From Rutidosis leptorrhynchoides (Eukaryota; Streptophyta; Magnoliopsida; Asterales; Asteraceae): a DNA stretch of 64,000 bases. The stretch lies in contig NC_092341.1 of NCBI RefSeq assembly GCF_046630445.1, positions 31,634,001 through 31,698,000 of the forward strand. The letters are read 5' to 3'. Below, one piece after another: positions 9,801 through 22,871 of the stretch (position 1 is its first letter; every line of letters begins with the position of its first letter). The notes beneath the pieces are model-generated. The model was not told where the DNA came from. It saw only the letters and a list, made by a program, of their open reading frames with translations, and ran no database searches. The translations under genes and the position numbers were made by a program.

Positions 9801-11416
9801 AACTGAATATGAGGCAGCGTAGGTGGATTGAATTATTGAATGATTACGACTTTGAGATTCGTTACCACCCGGGGAAGGCAAATGTGGTAGCCGATGCCTT
9901 GAGCAGGAAGGACAGAGAACCCATTCGAGTAAAATCTATGAATATAATGATTCATAATAACATTACTACTCAAATAAAGGAGGCGCAACAAGGAGTTTTA
10001 AAAGAGGGAAATTTAAAGGATGAAATACCCAAAGGATCGGAGAAGCATCTTAATATTCGGGAAGACGGAACCCAGTATAGGGCTGAAAGGATTTGGGTAC
10101 CAAAATTTGGAGATATGAGAGAAATGGTACTTAGAGAAGCTCATAAAACCAGATACTCAATACATCCTGGAAAGGGGAAGATGTACAAGGATCGCAAGAA
10201 ACATTTTTGGTGGCCGGGTATGAAAGCCGATGTTGCTAAATACGTAGGAGAATGTTTGACGTGTTCTAAGGTCAAAGCTGAGCATCAGAAACCATCAGGT
10301 CTACTTCAACAACCCGAAATCTCGGAATGGAAATGGGAAAACATTACCATGGATTTCATCACTAAATTGCCAAGGACTGCAAGTGGTTTTGATACTATTT
10401 GGGTAATAGTTGACCGTCTCACCAAATCAGCACACTTCTTGCCAATAAGAGAAGATGACAAGATGGAGAAGTTAGCACGACTGTATTTGAAGGAAGTCAT
10501 CTCCAGACATGGAATACCAATCTCTATTATCTCTGATAGGGATGGCAGATTTATTTCAAGATTCTGGCAGACATTACAGCAAGCATTAGGAACTCGTCTA
10601 GACATGAGTACTGCCTATCATCCACAAACTGATGGGCAGAGCGAAAGGACGATACAAACGCTTGAAGACATGCTACGAGCATGTGTTATTGATTTCGGAA
10701 ACAGTTGGGATCGACATCTACCGTTAGCAGAATTTTCCTACAACAACAGCTACCATTCAAGCATTGAGATGGCGCCGTTTGAAGCACTTTATGGTAGAAA
10801 GTGCAGGTCTCCAATTTGTTGGAGTGAAGTGGGGGATAGACAGATTACGGGTCCGGAGATTATACAAGAAACTACCGAGAAGATCATCCAAATTCAACAA
10901 CGGTTGAAAACCGCCCAAAGTCGACAAAAGAGCTACGCTGACATTAAAAGAAAAGATATAGAATTTGAAATTGGAGAGATGGTCATGCTTAAAGTTGCAC
11001 CTTGGAAAGGCGTTGTTCGATTTGGTAAACGAGGGAAATTAAATCCAAGGTATATTGGACCATTCAAGATTATTGATCGTATCGGACCAGTAGCTTACCG
11101 ACTAGAGTTACCTCAACAACTCGCAGCTGTACATAACACTTTCCACGTCTCGAATTTAAAGAAATGTTTTGCTAAAGAAGATCTCACTATTCCGTTAGAT
11201 GAAATCCAAATCAACGAAAAACTTCAATTCATCGAAGAACCCGTCGAAATAATGGATCGGGAGGTTAAAAGACTTAAGCAAAACAAGATACCAATTGTTA
11301 AGGTTCGATGGAATGCTCGTAGAGGACCCGAGTTCACCTGGGAGCGTGAAGATCAGATGAAGAAGAAATACCCGCATCTATTTCCAGAAGATTCGTCAAC
11401 ACCTTCAACAGCTTAA
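6842..11416 (+). pseudogene. Gag-pol of copy A, one nonsense codon
   Basis: This is a single frame of about 1,524 codons starting at ATGGCACCGACT (an in-frame ATG at 6806 is also possible; the later one gives the usual short N-terminus). Order: gag with the retrotransposon-gag region at about residues 90-190; a poly-Asn tract; zinc knuckle [14 protein letters not shown] and then [14 protein letters not shown] near 372; aspartic protease DSGAD near 430; RT from about 650 with FIDD near 764; RNase H (YCDAS near 910, TDHKSL); integrase with the HHCC zinc site at about 1100-1145 and the D, D, E residues in TMDF, SDRDGRF and QSERTIQ; GPF module near 1406; chromodomain-like tail near 1490. A TAG at 7790-7792 replaces the serine codon TCG seen in B and C, just before the first zinc knuckle. 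The rest is open. There is no frameshift between gag and pol. Confidence 0.95.
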
Positions 11417-11436
11417 AATTTCGGGACGAAATTTAT

Positions 11437-11451
11437 TTAACGGGTAGGTAC
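11437..11451 (+). other. Polypurine tract region of copy A
   Basis: TTAACGGGTAGGTAC directly precedes the 3' LTR. Just upstream lies AATTTCGGGACGAAATTT, a motif common before 3' LTRs of plant chromoviruses. Confidence 0.7.
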
Positions 11452-14400
11452 TGTAGTGACCCGAACTTTTCCATGTTTATATATATTAATTGAGATTGAT
11501 ATTTACATGATTAAATGTTTCCAACATGTTAAGCAATCAAACTTGTTAAGACTTGATTAATTGAAATATGTTTCATATAGACAATTGACCACCCAAGTTG
11601 ACCGGTGATTCACGAACGTTAAAACTTGTAAAAACTATATGATGACATATATATGGATATATATATAGTTAACATGATACTATGATAAGTAAACATATCA
11701 TTAAGTATATTAACAATGAACTACATATGTAAAAACAAGACTACTAACTTAATGATTTTTAAACGAGACATATATGTAACGATTATCGTTGTAAAGACAT
11801 TTAATGTATATATATCATATTAAGAGATATTCATACATGATAATATCATGATAATATAATAATTTAAAATCTCATTTGATATTATAAACATTGGGTTAAC
11901 AACATTTAACAAGATCGTTAACCTAAAGGTTTCAAAACAACACTTACATGTAACGACTAACGATGACTTAACGACTCAGTTAAAATGTATATACATGTAG
12001 TGTTTTAATATGTATTTATACACTTTTGAAAGACTTCAATACACTTATCAAAATACTTCTACTTAACAAAAATGATTACAATTACATCCTCGTTCAGTTT
12101 CATCAACAATTCTACTCGTATGCACCCGTATTCATACTCGTACAATACACAGCTTTTAGATGTATGTACTATTGGTATATACACTCCAATGATCAGCTCT
12201 TAGCAGCCCATGTGAGTCACCTAACACATGTGGGAACCATCATTTGGAAACTAGCATGAAATATCTCATAAAATTACAAAAATATGAGTAATCATTCATG
12301 ACTTATTTACATGAAAACAAAATTACATATCCTTTATATCTAATCCATACACCAACGACCAAAAACACCTACAAACACTTTCATTCTTCAATTTTCTTCA
12401 TCTAATTGATCTCTCTCAAGTTATATCTTCAAGTTCTAAGTGTTCTTCATAAATTCCAAAAGTTCTAGTTTCATAAAATCAAGAATACTTTCAAGTTTGC
12501 TAGCTCACTTCCAATCTTGTAAGGTGATCATCCAACCTCAAGAAATCTTTGTTTCTTACAGTAGGTTATCATTCTAATACAAGGTAATAATCATATTCAA
12601 ACTTTGGTTCAATTTCTATAACTATAACAATCTTATTTCAAGTGATGATCTTACTTGAACTTGTTTTCGTGTCATGATTCTGCTTCAAGAACTTCGAGCC
12701 ATCCAAGGATCCATTGAAGCTAGATCCATTTTTCTATTTTCCAGTAGGTTTATCCAAGGAACTTAAGGTAGTGATGATGTTCATAACATCATTCGATTCA
12801 TACATATAAAGCTATCTTATTCGAAGGTTTAAACTTGTAATCACTAGAACATAGTTTAGTTAATTCTAAACTTGTTCGCAAACAAAAGTTAATCCTTCTA
12901 ACTTGACTTTTAAAATCAACTAAACACATGTTCTATATCTATATGATATGCTAACTTAATGATTTAAAACCTGGAAACACGAAAAACACCGTAAAACCGG
13001 ATTTACGCCGTCGTAGTAACACCGCGGGCTGTTTTGGGTTAGTTAATTAAAAACTATGATAAACTTTGATTTTAAAGTTGTTATTATGAGAAAATGATTT
13101 TTATTATGAACATGAAACTATATCCAAAAATTATGATTAAACTCAAAGTGGAAGTATGTTTTCTAAAATGGTCATCTAGACGTCGTTCTTTCGACTGAAA
13201 TGACTACCTTTACAAAAACGACTTGTAACTTATTTTTCCGACTATAAACCTATACTTTTCTGTTTAGATTCATAAAATAGAGTTCAATATGAAACCATAG
13301 CAATTTGATTCACTCAAAACGGATTTAAAATGAAGAAGTTATGGGTAAAACAAGATTGGATAATTTTTCTCATTTTAGCTACGTGAAAATTGGTAACAAA
13401 TCTATTCCAACCATAACTTAATCAACTTGTATTGTATATTATGTAATCTTGAGATACCATAGACACGTATACAATGTTTCGACCTATCATGTCGACACAT
13501 CTATATATATTTCGGAACAACCATAGACACTCTATATGTGAATGTTGGAGTTAGCTATACAGGGTTGAGGTTGATTCCAAAATATATATAGTTTGAGTTG
13601 TGATCAATACTGAGATACGTATACACTGGGTCGTGGATTGATTCAAGATAATATTTATCGATTTATTTCTGTACATCTAACTGTGGACAACTAGTTGTAG
13701 GTTACTAACGAGGACAGCTGACTTAATAAACTTAAAACATCAAAATATATTAAAAGTGTTGTAAATATATTTTGAACATACTTTGATATATATGTATATA
13801 TTGTTATAGGTTCGTGAATCAACCAGTGGCCAAGTCTTACTTCCCGACGAAGTAAAAATCTGTGAAAGTGAGTTATAGTCCCACTTTTAAAATCTAATAT
13901 TTTTGGGATGAGAATACATGCAGGTTTTATAATGATTTACAAAATAGACACAAGTACGTGAAACTACATTCTATGGTTGAATTATCGAAATCGAATATGC
14001 CCCTTTTTATTAAGTCTGGTAATCTAAGAATTAGGGAACAGACACTCTAATTGACGCGAATCCTAAAGATAGATCTATTGGGCCTAACAAACCCCATCCA
14101 AAGTACCGGATGCTTTAGTACTTCGAAATTTATATCATATCCGAAGGGTGTCCCGGAATGATGGGGATATTCTTATATATGCATCTTGTTAATGTCGGTT
14201 ACCAGGTGTTCACCATATGAATGATTTTTATCTCTATGTATGGGATGTGTATTGAAATATGAAATCTTGTGGTCTATTGTTACGATTTGATATATATAGG
14301 TTAAACCTATAACTCACCAACATTTTTGTTGACGTTTAAAGCATGTTTATTCTCAGGTGAATATTAAGAGCTTCCGCTGTTGCATACTAAAATAAGGACA

Positions 14401-14700
14401 AGATTTGGAGTCCATGTTTGTATGATATTGTGTAAAAACTGCATTCAAGAAACTGATTTCGATGTAACATATTTGTATTGTAAACCATTATGTAATGGTC
14501 GTGTGTGAACAGGATATTTTAGATTATCATTATTTGATAATCTACGTAAAGCTTTTTAAACCTTTATTTATGAAATAAAGGTTATGGTTTGTTTTAAAAA
14601 TGAATGCAGTCTTTGAAAAACGTCTCATATAGAGGTCAAAACCTCGCAACGAAATCAATTAATATGGAACGTTTTTAATCAATAAGAACGGGACATTTCA
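11452..14700 (+). repeat. Copy A 3' LTR
   Basis: It has the same length (3,249 bp) as the 5' LTR, with about 17 single-base differences seen by eye and no indel needed. It is followed by the second copy of the TTGTG target duplication. Confidence 0.95.
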
Positions 14701-15259
14701 TTGTGTCTATTTCATAAAACAAATATAAAACAGCGCATGTATTCTGAGTCCCAAAAATATATATTGCAAAAGCATTTAAAAATGGATCAAATGAAACTCA
14801 CTATACTGTATTTTGTAGTAAAAGTACATATGACGACATTAAACAAGTGTAGGGTTGGCCTTGGATTCACGAACCTATATCATTTATATATATATTAACA
14901 CATATAATTAAAACCGAACAAATTTATGTATTTATTCTTAGTGATATAACTATTATATTTAACAATTTATAGGTTTCATTAATAATTTAGTTAGATATAT
15001 TTATTTTATTTAATTTAGATAAATAATTATTATTTATTATAAAAATATCAATATAGTTATGTTATATGTATTAAGTATATTTTTATATAATTAATATTTT
15101 TTTTTAGTATTTAATAATAGGAATAATATTAATAATAATGATACTTATAATGATAATATTAATAATAATAATAATAATATTAATATTGATAATAAAAATG
15201 ATTATAATAATAAAATAAATAAAAATTTTAATAATGATAGTAATAATAATAAAATAAAA

Positions 15260-15261
<2 letters not shown>

Positions 15262-15296
<35 letters not shown>
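15262..15296. repeat. (TA)n microsatellite
   Basis: About 17 TA units inside LTR G. Confidence 0.9.
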
Positions 15297-15297
<1 letters not shown>

Positions 15298-15577
15298 TGT
15301 ATTATTTTTACAATAAAAAACACTAATTTTGATAAAAATTCTTAATACTAATAATACTTAATAATAATACTTGTTAATAAATATATTAATGTTTATAATA
15401 ATAATAAAAATAATGACAATTCTAATAATGATAATGATTGTTTTAATGATAATAAAATGATAGTTTTAATAACACTAATATTAATTATAGAAATATTAAT
15501 TTTTAACAATAATGAAAATTTTAATAAAAATGATAAAAATAGTTATTAGTAATGGTAATATTAAAAATGATAGTTTT

Positions 15578-15610
<33 letters not shown>

Positions 15611-15632
15611 CATTAATAATAAAAATGATAAA

Positions 15633-15755
<123 letters not shown>

Positions 15756-17309
15756 TATTTATAAATAAATGAATAGACAAGTAACTACCTCAAAGGAGTA
15801 ACCCTAAAAACAATGCTCAAGTCCGGGTTTGAACCCGCAACCTCTCGCTAACCCAGAACACTCCTTAACCAAGCCTCTGTTACTTCATTTCTAATTAAAT
15901 TCCTAGATTAAATCTATTTATTCCATGCTTCTAATAGAAACAACGAATTTAGATAGCAGTGACATTGAATCTTCATCATTGTTTGTCATCCTTCCAGCCC
16001 AACATAAATGGATCACGGCCCAACTAGAAGCACACGACCTAACTTGTTAAAGAAAGAACTCGGCAGCCCAATTATGCCCTCAATTTACGGCCCACAAAAC
16101 AATACTGTATCATTTCGTTTACTTTTTCTTAAATATTACGTTTTCTAAAACGCAAACGATTCCAAATCTTCCATTATCATTATCATTAACATCAATCTTC
16201 TTCATCTCATAACTATCATCATAATCTATTATCATAAATCATTATATCCTTCATCATCATCATGAATCCTTTATCATCATCATCATCTAACTAAAACATC
16301 ATCACGTTATCACTATACATCAACCATCATCATCATCATACGTAGTTTGTCAACGTTTTTTTTTGGCGTTTTAATTCTACAGACAAATAGCTAGCAGTTA
16401 CCTTATGATGTTTGATATAATTACGGCCCAACAAGAATAAATATCGCAGCCCACTTGTGCATAGATAACTTTGGCCCAACATCTTAAATAAATAAGCCCG
16501 TTATCAAGTTTAATGAGCCTGGTTTGATTCAAGTGTTATAAACTGTCACTTGAATCATCATCTTTACTTCGCTGTACAGCATCTTTTTCATCCTTCATGA
16601 CATCGTTATCTTCTTCACTTCACTTTTTGAAACAGAAACAATCGTAACAGCAGTAGTAGGAGAGTGGTAACGTGGTGGTTTATAATGATGATTTGCAGTC
16701 GAAGAAACAAAGTAGAAACAAATAGGACTGCTGTAGCAGTAACCCAGAACATTGCAGCAATTAATGGTGGCGATGGAGTGGCGTTAAAAGGTGGTGAATG
16801 GGTGAAGGTGATGGTTGACATGGTGGTGATGGGTGTGAGATGAAGGGTTGTGATATGGTTGTGATATTCATAAACTTAAAAGATGGTGATGTTGGGTTTT
16901 GGTTTGATGGTGTAAATCGTAGTAGCGGCAGTTTTTGATGATGGGTTCGAAATAGACAATAACAAAAGGTGTAGCAACAGCTACAATCGAATAGTAAACA
17001 GAAATAAAAATAAGCATCAAAATGGTGGTGCTCCGGTGTTGGAAAAGATGGTGGCTGAGGTTCATTGTGATTCAAGTTGGTGGCTAAGAGGAGTGATCAA
17101 GGATGATGGTTATGCAGAGAAAGAAAGAAAAGATTAGAAGTGATGGTGATATAGGTGTTGTAGATTGTCTTTGTTAAAAATGATGTGGGTGTGTGTGATT
17201 CACTAAATACGTATATATATTACATATATATTTGACTAATTAAGTCAAACAATTATATACAGTAATCAAAACACATAATTAACTCTCATCTTGTTCGACA
17301 TGTTTTAAT

Positions 17310-17427
<118 letters not shown>

Positions 17428-17889
17428 TATATTGATAAGATAGGAAACAGAAATGTGTATAAAACAAGTACAGTAACTAATTTAAAATTCTTGTGAATCA
17501 TTGATTGATTATTCTGCCGACAGTTTCTACGGACTATGTATCGTGCACTATTTGAAATCACTGGCAGATAAAAGTCTTCGGAAAAATCCCCAATTTTTAC
17601 AGTAAGTATATTTATTTATTTTAGTCATTATGATATAAAATTCAGTCATTAACTATTAAATAAAATTTACATTAATTATTCACTCCCAACCCCAAGTAAA
17701 ATATAAAAAGTTTCAAAATTCAACAAATAGTTCCTAAATACATTTTTAATAAGTCTATAATTTGTAAAACTCATTTTCGGATCATTGTTTATTTTAAAAT
17801 AACATAAGTTCGAATTTAACTTGTTTAATATTAATCGGAACATCAAACGAGTATCACAATCATTAAATATTTATTTTTAATATACTTTA

Positions 17890-17892
<3 letters not shown>

Positions 17893-17938
<46 letters not shown>

Positions 17939-17962
17939 ATATATAAATATATATATATATAT

Positions 17963-17997
<35 letters not shown>

Positions 17998-18001
17998 TTT
18001 T
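17893..18001. repeat. (TA)n and (ATTT)n microsatellite
   Basis: A TA run with interruptions, followed by about ten ATTT units, close to the 5' end of LTR G. Confidence 0.9.
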
Positions 18002-18284
18002 AGTAATAATATTATATTTTATTTTTATTTTACATAGTTAACTAAAGCATATAATATTTTAAATTTAGTCTTCAAATATATACATATTTATATATATTGA
18101 AATATATATTTATCTATTTACAAATAGTTGTTCGTGAATCGTCGAGAATAGTCGAAGGTCAAATGAATATATGAAACAGTTCAAAATTTTTAAGACTCAG
18201 GATAACAGACTTTGCTTATCGTGTCAGAATCATATAAAGATTAAGTTTAAACTTGGTCGAAAATTTATGGGTCGTCACAGCCAC

Positions 18285-18323
18285 AAACTTTAAGCAGAGA
18301 AGAAGTACGAGAAACTAAAGAAG
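18285..18323 (+). pseudogene. Exon of the unidentified host gene, 3' part
   Basis: This continues the frame broken at 874 after removal of LTR G and one GCCAC copy. It encodes TLSREEVRETKE and ends at a donor-like AAG|GTACCT. No following exon was recognised downstream. Confidence 0.4.
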
Positions 18324-18688
18324 GTACCTGGTTGATATTTGTTTCTTGTTGTTGATTAGTTCCACGCAATTAGTTCTTCCTCGTTCGGTCCCCAGCTACA
18401 ATTAATTACAAGCCCTAGCTCTAATTTTTGTTGAAAGGAATACTTACGTGAACTTATTTTAGTTTTTAGTGGACTTAAAGGTATTTTTGGACTGAATTAA
18501 CTTGGTTATTGACTTATTGGGCTCAAGTTTACTTGGGCTGTGAAAAATAAATGGAAATATAAATTGAGTAATACTAATTGTAGGCCTTACGAATCACACA
18601 AAACATACTATTCGGTAAAAGTTGTTAATTTTCAGCGAAAATTTTCAAGGCTCGGGAATAACTTGTGCGTGAGAGTTGTTGACTATGG
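18324..18688. other. No recognised gene
   Basis: This would be the intron after the host exon, or unrelated intergenic DNA. I see no coding or repeat signature. Confidence 0.4.
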
Positions 18689-19201
18689 TTGACAATGGGC
18701 ACGGAGGTCATTATGATAATATTAACATGGATTAATAATAGCGAAGAAACGATAATGGATGCTTTAAGAGTTACCTTTGAGGAACTTAATCACAATGTGT
18801 TAGCCATTAATAATCAAATGACAAATAATGGAACTCCCAAACAAGTGGGAACGGTTAAGGAGTGTGAAAAAAATTGAATTATGGGTCAAAAAGACAGATA
18901 TTATATAGACTCATTCAGCAATTCTATTTTCATTTCAGGGTTACACATCGAAATTATGGATGATGTTAACATGTTCAACCCCATAATCCTTCGTGATGTG
19001 TATCTTTTGGCTAAATTACAAGAAGCTATAAAGTCACACAAGTATGCACCGCAAGCTAGTTCTCCGTTGAACTTAACCACTCTACCACATCACATCTTAC
19101 AAAAGAACAATACAACGCGATACATGCATGCGATTAACAGTGAAAATAGAACTAATACCACAACCGCCACTATAATCGCAAACATGATTTCACCAAAATA
19201 A
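18689..19201 (+). pseudogene. Decayed gypsy gag remnant
   Basis: Two short frames in succession. The second (from 18881) contains FISGLHIEIMDDVNMFNP and then LRDVYLLAKLQEAIKSH. This matches the gag pattern of plant Ty3/gypsy elements in which FxxGLxxEI is followed by a hydrophobic/Pro segment and an A-x-x-LAxLQE helix. The first frame (18689-18877) has a plausible gag N-terminal part (EELNHNVLAINNQM). Zinc knuckle, protease and RT are absent and no LTR was found nearby, so this is an old fragment, of a different lineage from copies A-C. Confidence 0.55.
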
Positions 19202-19254
19202 GTGTGCATCGCCTGATTTTGCCCCAAATAACTGCATTATTCCAGTAGGATGTG

Positions 19255-19335
19255 AATCAAAAAATGGAGTATCATTAAATTTATTTTTTTAAAGAAGTTC
19301 TAACTTAAAAAGTAACGATACTCCTCTTTTTGATT
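19255..19335. repeat. Small imperfect inverted repeat
   Basis: The arms 19255-19278 and 19312-19335 match at about 20 of 24 bases (core GGAGTATC / GATACTCC) around an AT-rich loop of about 33 bases. This could be a foldback remnant or chance in AT-rich DNA. Confidence 0.4.
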
Positions 19336-22087
19336 AACATTTGGTAAAGACGTCAAAATAAAAATTAGTTACCTTTTATAGGAAATTGAGGTAAAAATTT
19401 ACCTTTATATGGAATTTGCCATGATTTTTATCTAAACAAAAAACAGAGCTGGCCTAAGAAGGGAAAAAGAATACCTTTTTGGCCTTCTGACAAAGATCAA
19501 GTGTAGTATATGTTGTTATCAGCTAAAGCACTTAAATGTTAGAACCTAAGTTATCAAGTTTAATTGGCCATAAAGATTGATAACAAAAACTACTTCTAGA
19601 CAGTTAACTTAAACCTGGATAAACGACATGTCTGGCAAACATTCATCTCCGTAACTATGGGCTATTTAGGCAAGTGAATGGCTTTTAAAACTCGAAATGG
19701 TAAAATGATTATTACAAATACACAGAAAAATTAATAGAATCATGAATCAGTGATAACAATTTAGAGAGGGTATAACTGAAAGAATTAAACGATGGAAGAA
19801 ATATTGTGAATCAGAGATGCGAAGAAAAGATATGGGAAAAGAAAATGAGACGTGAAAGGGCATTGAAGGAATGGTGTATAACTGAACGATTTAGAGAGGG
19901 TTTAGGCGATGAACCCTTCAGAACCTATTTAACTCGTTTAGCACAAGCCTCTCGTTCAAAGGTGCAAAGCAAACACACTGGATGCTTAGCCATTCAGCAC
20001 TCAGCACTGAATGGTTCCATTCAGATGCAAATAAACACACCCTTAATAGTTATGTAGTAGACACCCAAACCAATCTGTGATGAACATTTCTATTCTGCAA
20101 TCTTCTGTTTCTTCCTAGAAGAATAATGCAATATTTAGCGAAAAAAACTTTTTTGTAAGTCCATTTTTCTGTTCCATTTGATTTTGTTGACGTTTTTATC
20201 ACCAAAACTTATGCAATCCTAATCCTAATCCCTCTAAAGTAAAAAAAGATAATGCAACAATCAAACAAGAAATATGAATTTGTAAGACAAAATTTGGAAG
20301 ATCTATGTGACAGGTACTTCATGATATACCAATGGTAAGAACTAAAGCCGAATCCGAAACAAAACCAAAAAAACTAAATCGGCAAGAACCGGTTGAAAAA
20401 ACCCGAACCAAAAGGCCTTTCTTTTTTCACCTCGTTTTAGTTACTTAAATTCTCAGGACCGGCCCCGCAAATACACATAAAAACAAGTGTAGTAGTATCT
20501 TGTTTTTAGGTCTCAGATGAAACCTGAAACTGTAAAAGGTTTAGAGATTCCAACGAAAAATACTGATTAAAAGAAAAAGTTGCTCCTAAATTAAAGAAAA
20601 TAAAATTTAAGATCAAGTGTAGACTGTGAGTAGTATATGTTCTGTTTTTATCTGTTATGATATGTGAGCTAGCCATCGGCTCACTCGATATTAATCTTAT
20701 AAGGTTTCATGGGAAAAGGTACATCACAGTAACTTTCTATTATTGGGGTTTTTACGAGCAAGAAAGGAATGCTGAAACACGGTAACAGTGAAAGGCATAC
20801 AGCTTCTATGGGAAAAAATTAATTAATTACAAGCAACTGCATATCGTCCCATGATTTTCTATATAAAAATCCGAAAAAGCACAATATATTGCAAACTAGA
20901 CTTTGAGAACCCGTGCGTTGCACGAATGGCTCAAATTAAACTAATTATTAAAACAGAAGATAATGATGACAATATCAAATGAACCTTGAAAATAAAACAT
21001 CATAGTATATAATTAAACAAACAATATTTTTCAATCCATCAAATGCATTGCAGATTTGAATTTCTTAGCCATTGTCTCTCATATATGTGAAAAATGTAAA
21101 TAAATGTTGAACCCAGATTTGATAAAGAGAAATGAGAACTCCATAATGCTAACCTTCATCCGTGTACTTTTGGAAAATATTGTATGTGTAATGCATCCGT
21201 GTATTATATCCTCCGTACAGTAAATCCCAAGTAGGTAGTCAAATCATCAAGGCATCCAGGTGCAAATCATGTTTGTTATTTCATCAATTCTAGGTAACAA
21301 AAATATTGTTCCCAATTGTTTTATATACTAATGTATCATTAGTTGCAGAAACGCTGCAGTAAATCATCCATGAAATATAGTGTATATTAGCCAAGTAATA
21401 TGTATGAAATTTGCAGAATAGTTGTTGCAAAATTAGTAGTAATGTTGATGCATTTCACTGCAAAGATCAGCAATAAAAGGGTCTGCAAAATATCAGCAGT
21501 AGAAGGGCTATATGTTATTGCAAAAATCAACATATCCATGTTAAAATTGACCAGCTCCATGGCTGCAATTATCTTACTAAATCAGTAGAAAACCTGTACA
21601 ATTCAGCTGAAAACTGCACTAAAATTGCTGCCAATCAGGTATGAAAAGCAATGAGAATCATCGCAAAAAATGCACGAAAACATCGCATAGGCAACTCTAA
21701 ATCATCAGCACACTCTTCACGGGGGTTGCTATAATCGGCGAAAATATGTAGGGGCAAAGGCGAAAATATGTAGGTTACTATAAGAGCCCGAGTGTTGAAC
21801 ATCAGCCGGTATGAAATAGTATTAATTTAGAAACTAAGGATATGGTAAAAGTAAGTATCGTAATCGGTATTATATGAAAATTAATCAAATCATTTGTATT
21901 GTGAGCCATCATTAGAATACTACAAAGTAATTAGAAAATCATCCAGAAAAAGAAATAAAAGAAGTAAACTTTCATGTAAGAGAGTTACTCAGTGATGTAA
22001 AGTCGCCCAAAAACAAACGGTAAAAAGTCGGGTCAAAGTCAAGGTTGGTCAAACTTAGGTCAATGATGCAAACTTGTAGTTACTTAC
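19336..22087. other. Intergenic DNA, no supported gene
   Basis: I found no protein family here. An 83-codon frame at 19806-20057 (charged, starts MNQRCEEKIWEKK) has no recognisable domain, and its surroundings contain short direct repeats (TTTAGAGAGGGT twice). Near 20910 there is a small hairpin (CGTGCGTTGCACG). The missing C-terminal exons of the porin fragment at 22088 were looked for here and not found. Confidence 0.5.
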
Positions 22088-22296
22088 AGTGTCAAGGATG
22101 CAATGAGGTTGGAAGTGGAGAAACTCAGGCCCGCATTGTACTTGATGAAATTCCCAGTAGCAGAATCATACGAAACGTCAGTCCCGAGTGCAAGTGTGTT
22201 GGTCCCAGCCACACCAGAGAAGTTGACTATTGGGCTAGCGGTCAAACCGATGCTGGTATTGATTCCAGCATGCTCATGCAAGTATTGAAGTTCAAC
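22088..22296 (-). pseudogene. VDAC/porin gene fragment, third visible exon
   Basis: On the minus strand, after a good acceptor (TTTACAG), this encodes [20 protein letters not shown], then [11 protein letters not shown] and [14 protein letters not shown], and ends at a good donor (GTAAGT). It is a close match to plant mitochondrial outer-membrane porins (VDAC, eukaryotic porin beta-barrel) around residues 105-175 of about 276. The following C-terminal barrel strands are not found in the 2 kb downstream, so the gene is incomplete here. VDAC forms the metabolite channel of the outer mitochondrial membrane; this fragment could not do so. Confidence 0.85.
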
Positions 22297-22372
22297 CTGT
22301 AAATTAAATTTCCTTAAATTTAACAGACATGTTTGTAACCCGATAGAAAATGTTAGAGGGTTGCAAATGCAC

Positions 22373-22459
22373 CTTGGCAGATTTTTGATCAGGAACAACG
22401 AAGCTGAGAATTGTTTTCAGCCCAGGTGTAGGTTCATCGATAGTGATGGTTGTGAAAAC
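22373..22459 (-). pseudogene. VDAC/porin gene fragment, second visible exon
   Basis: This encodes [18 protein letters not shown] and then VVPDQKSAK, in phase with the next exon. The 3' side has a donor (AAG|GTGCAT). At the expected acceptor the sequence before GTTTTCACAACC ends TG rather than AG, so the normal splice site appears to be lost. That supports calling the copy a pseudogene. Confidence 0.8.
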
Positions 22460-22706
22460 CAACATGATAGTCTCATAGTCAGAAGAAAAGTATTTGCATA
22501 ACATTAATTAATAACTCTGGCCAATGAAAAGTAAATTCTATACAAAATGTTCAATGAACAGTAATCAACGGGTCAAAGTCAGAATTATTCTATCAAGTAT
22601 GAAGTGAAACAATAAGTCATGACAGAAGTTATGATATATACCATACAAGCACCAGCAATTATATCAGTTTAGCAACTTGAAAAAGTTGTAATGGTTCATG
22701 AAAAGC

Positions 22707-22731
22707 AAAAAAAAAAAAAAAAAAAAAAAAA
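22707..22731. repeat. Poly(A) run
   Basis: About 25 consecutive A on the plus strand, in the intron between two porin exons. Confidence 0.9.
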
Positions 22732-22760
22732 GTAAAAAAAAAAATCTACAGAATTGTTAC

Positions 22761-22871
22761 CCTGGAGCCTGTGTCCACTTTGATATCAGTTGTGATGTTT
22801 TTGTTGATCAGTTTCGTGTTGACATCAGCCAAAAAGAATTCACCCTTCTTAGATCCAGATGAAGTGATAGA
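22761..22871 (-). pseudogene. VDAC/porin gene fragment, first visible exon
   Basis: 37 codons on the minus strand between an acceptor (TATTTCAG) and a donor (CCAGG|GTAAC), phase 0. It encodes SITSSGSKKGEFFLADV and ITTDIKVDTGSR, matching plant VDAC from about residue 40, the strand region after the N-terminal helix. The first coding exon (the usual MVKGPGLY start) was not seen upstream to 26693. A donor-like CAG|GTACGCACG on the minus strand at 26498-26499 could mark a non-coding first exon of the original gene, but the link is unproven. Confidence 0.8.

Larger units (their letters stand above)
1607..14700 (+). mobile_element. Copy A: full-length chromovirus with two extra ORFs
   Basis: This is a complete 13,094-bp Ty3/gypsy LTR retrotransposon. 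Two 3,249-bp LTRs (1607-4855 and 11452-14700) begin TGTAGTGACC and end GACATTTCA. The 5-bp duplication TTGTG is at 1602-1606 and 14701-14705. Internal order is primer-binding site, acidic ORF1, F-box-like ORF2, an internal polypurine-like motif, gag-pol with a C-terminal chromodomain-like segment, and polypurine tract. Long LTRs plus an integrase-linked chromodomain-like tail of the [14 protein letters not shown] type point to the Tekay/Del clade of chromoviruses. By eye the LTRs differ at about 17 sites, so the insertion is recent. It sits inside solo LTR G. Confidence 0.95.

Noticed and set aside
15826-15841. A tRNA T-arm-like GGTTTGAACCC sequence
   Set aside because: No acceptor stem or other arms around it; it is part of LTR G.
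16615-17075. His/Pro-rich and hydrophobic frames in LTR G
   Set aside because: Built from CAC/CAT-type low-complexity sequence inside a solo LTR; no recognisable protein.
20890-20935. A possible Helitron or MITE end at the hairpin CGTGCGTTGCACG
   Set aside because: No matching partner end, no defined terminal motif and no target duplication were found.
22088-22871. A complete, working VDAC gene
   Set aside because: Start and end exons are missing within reach and one acceptor lacks AG.
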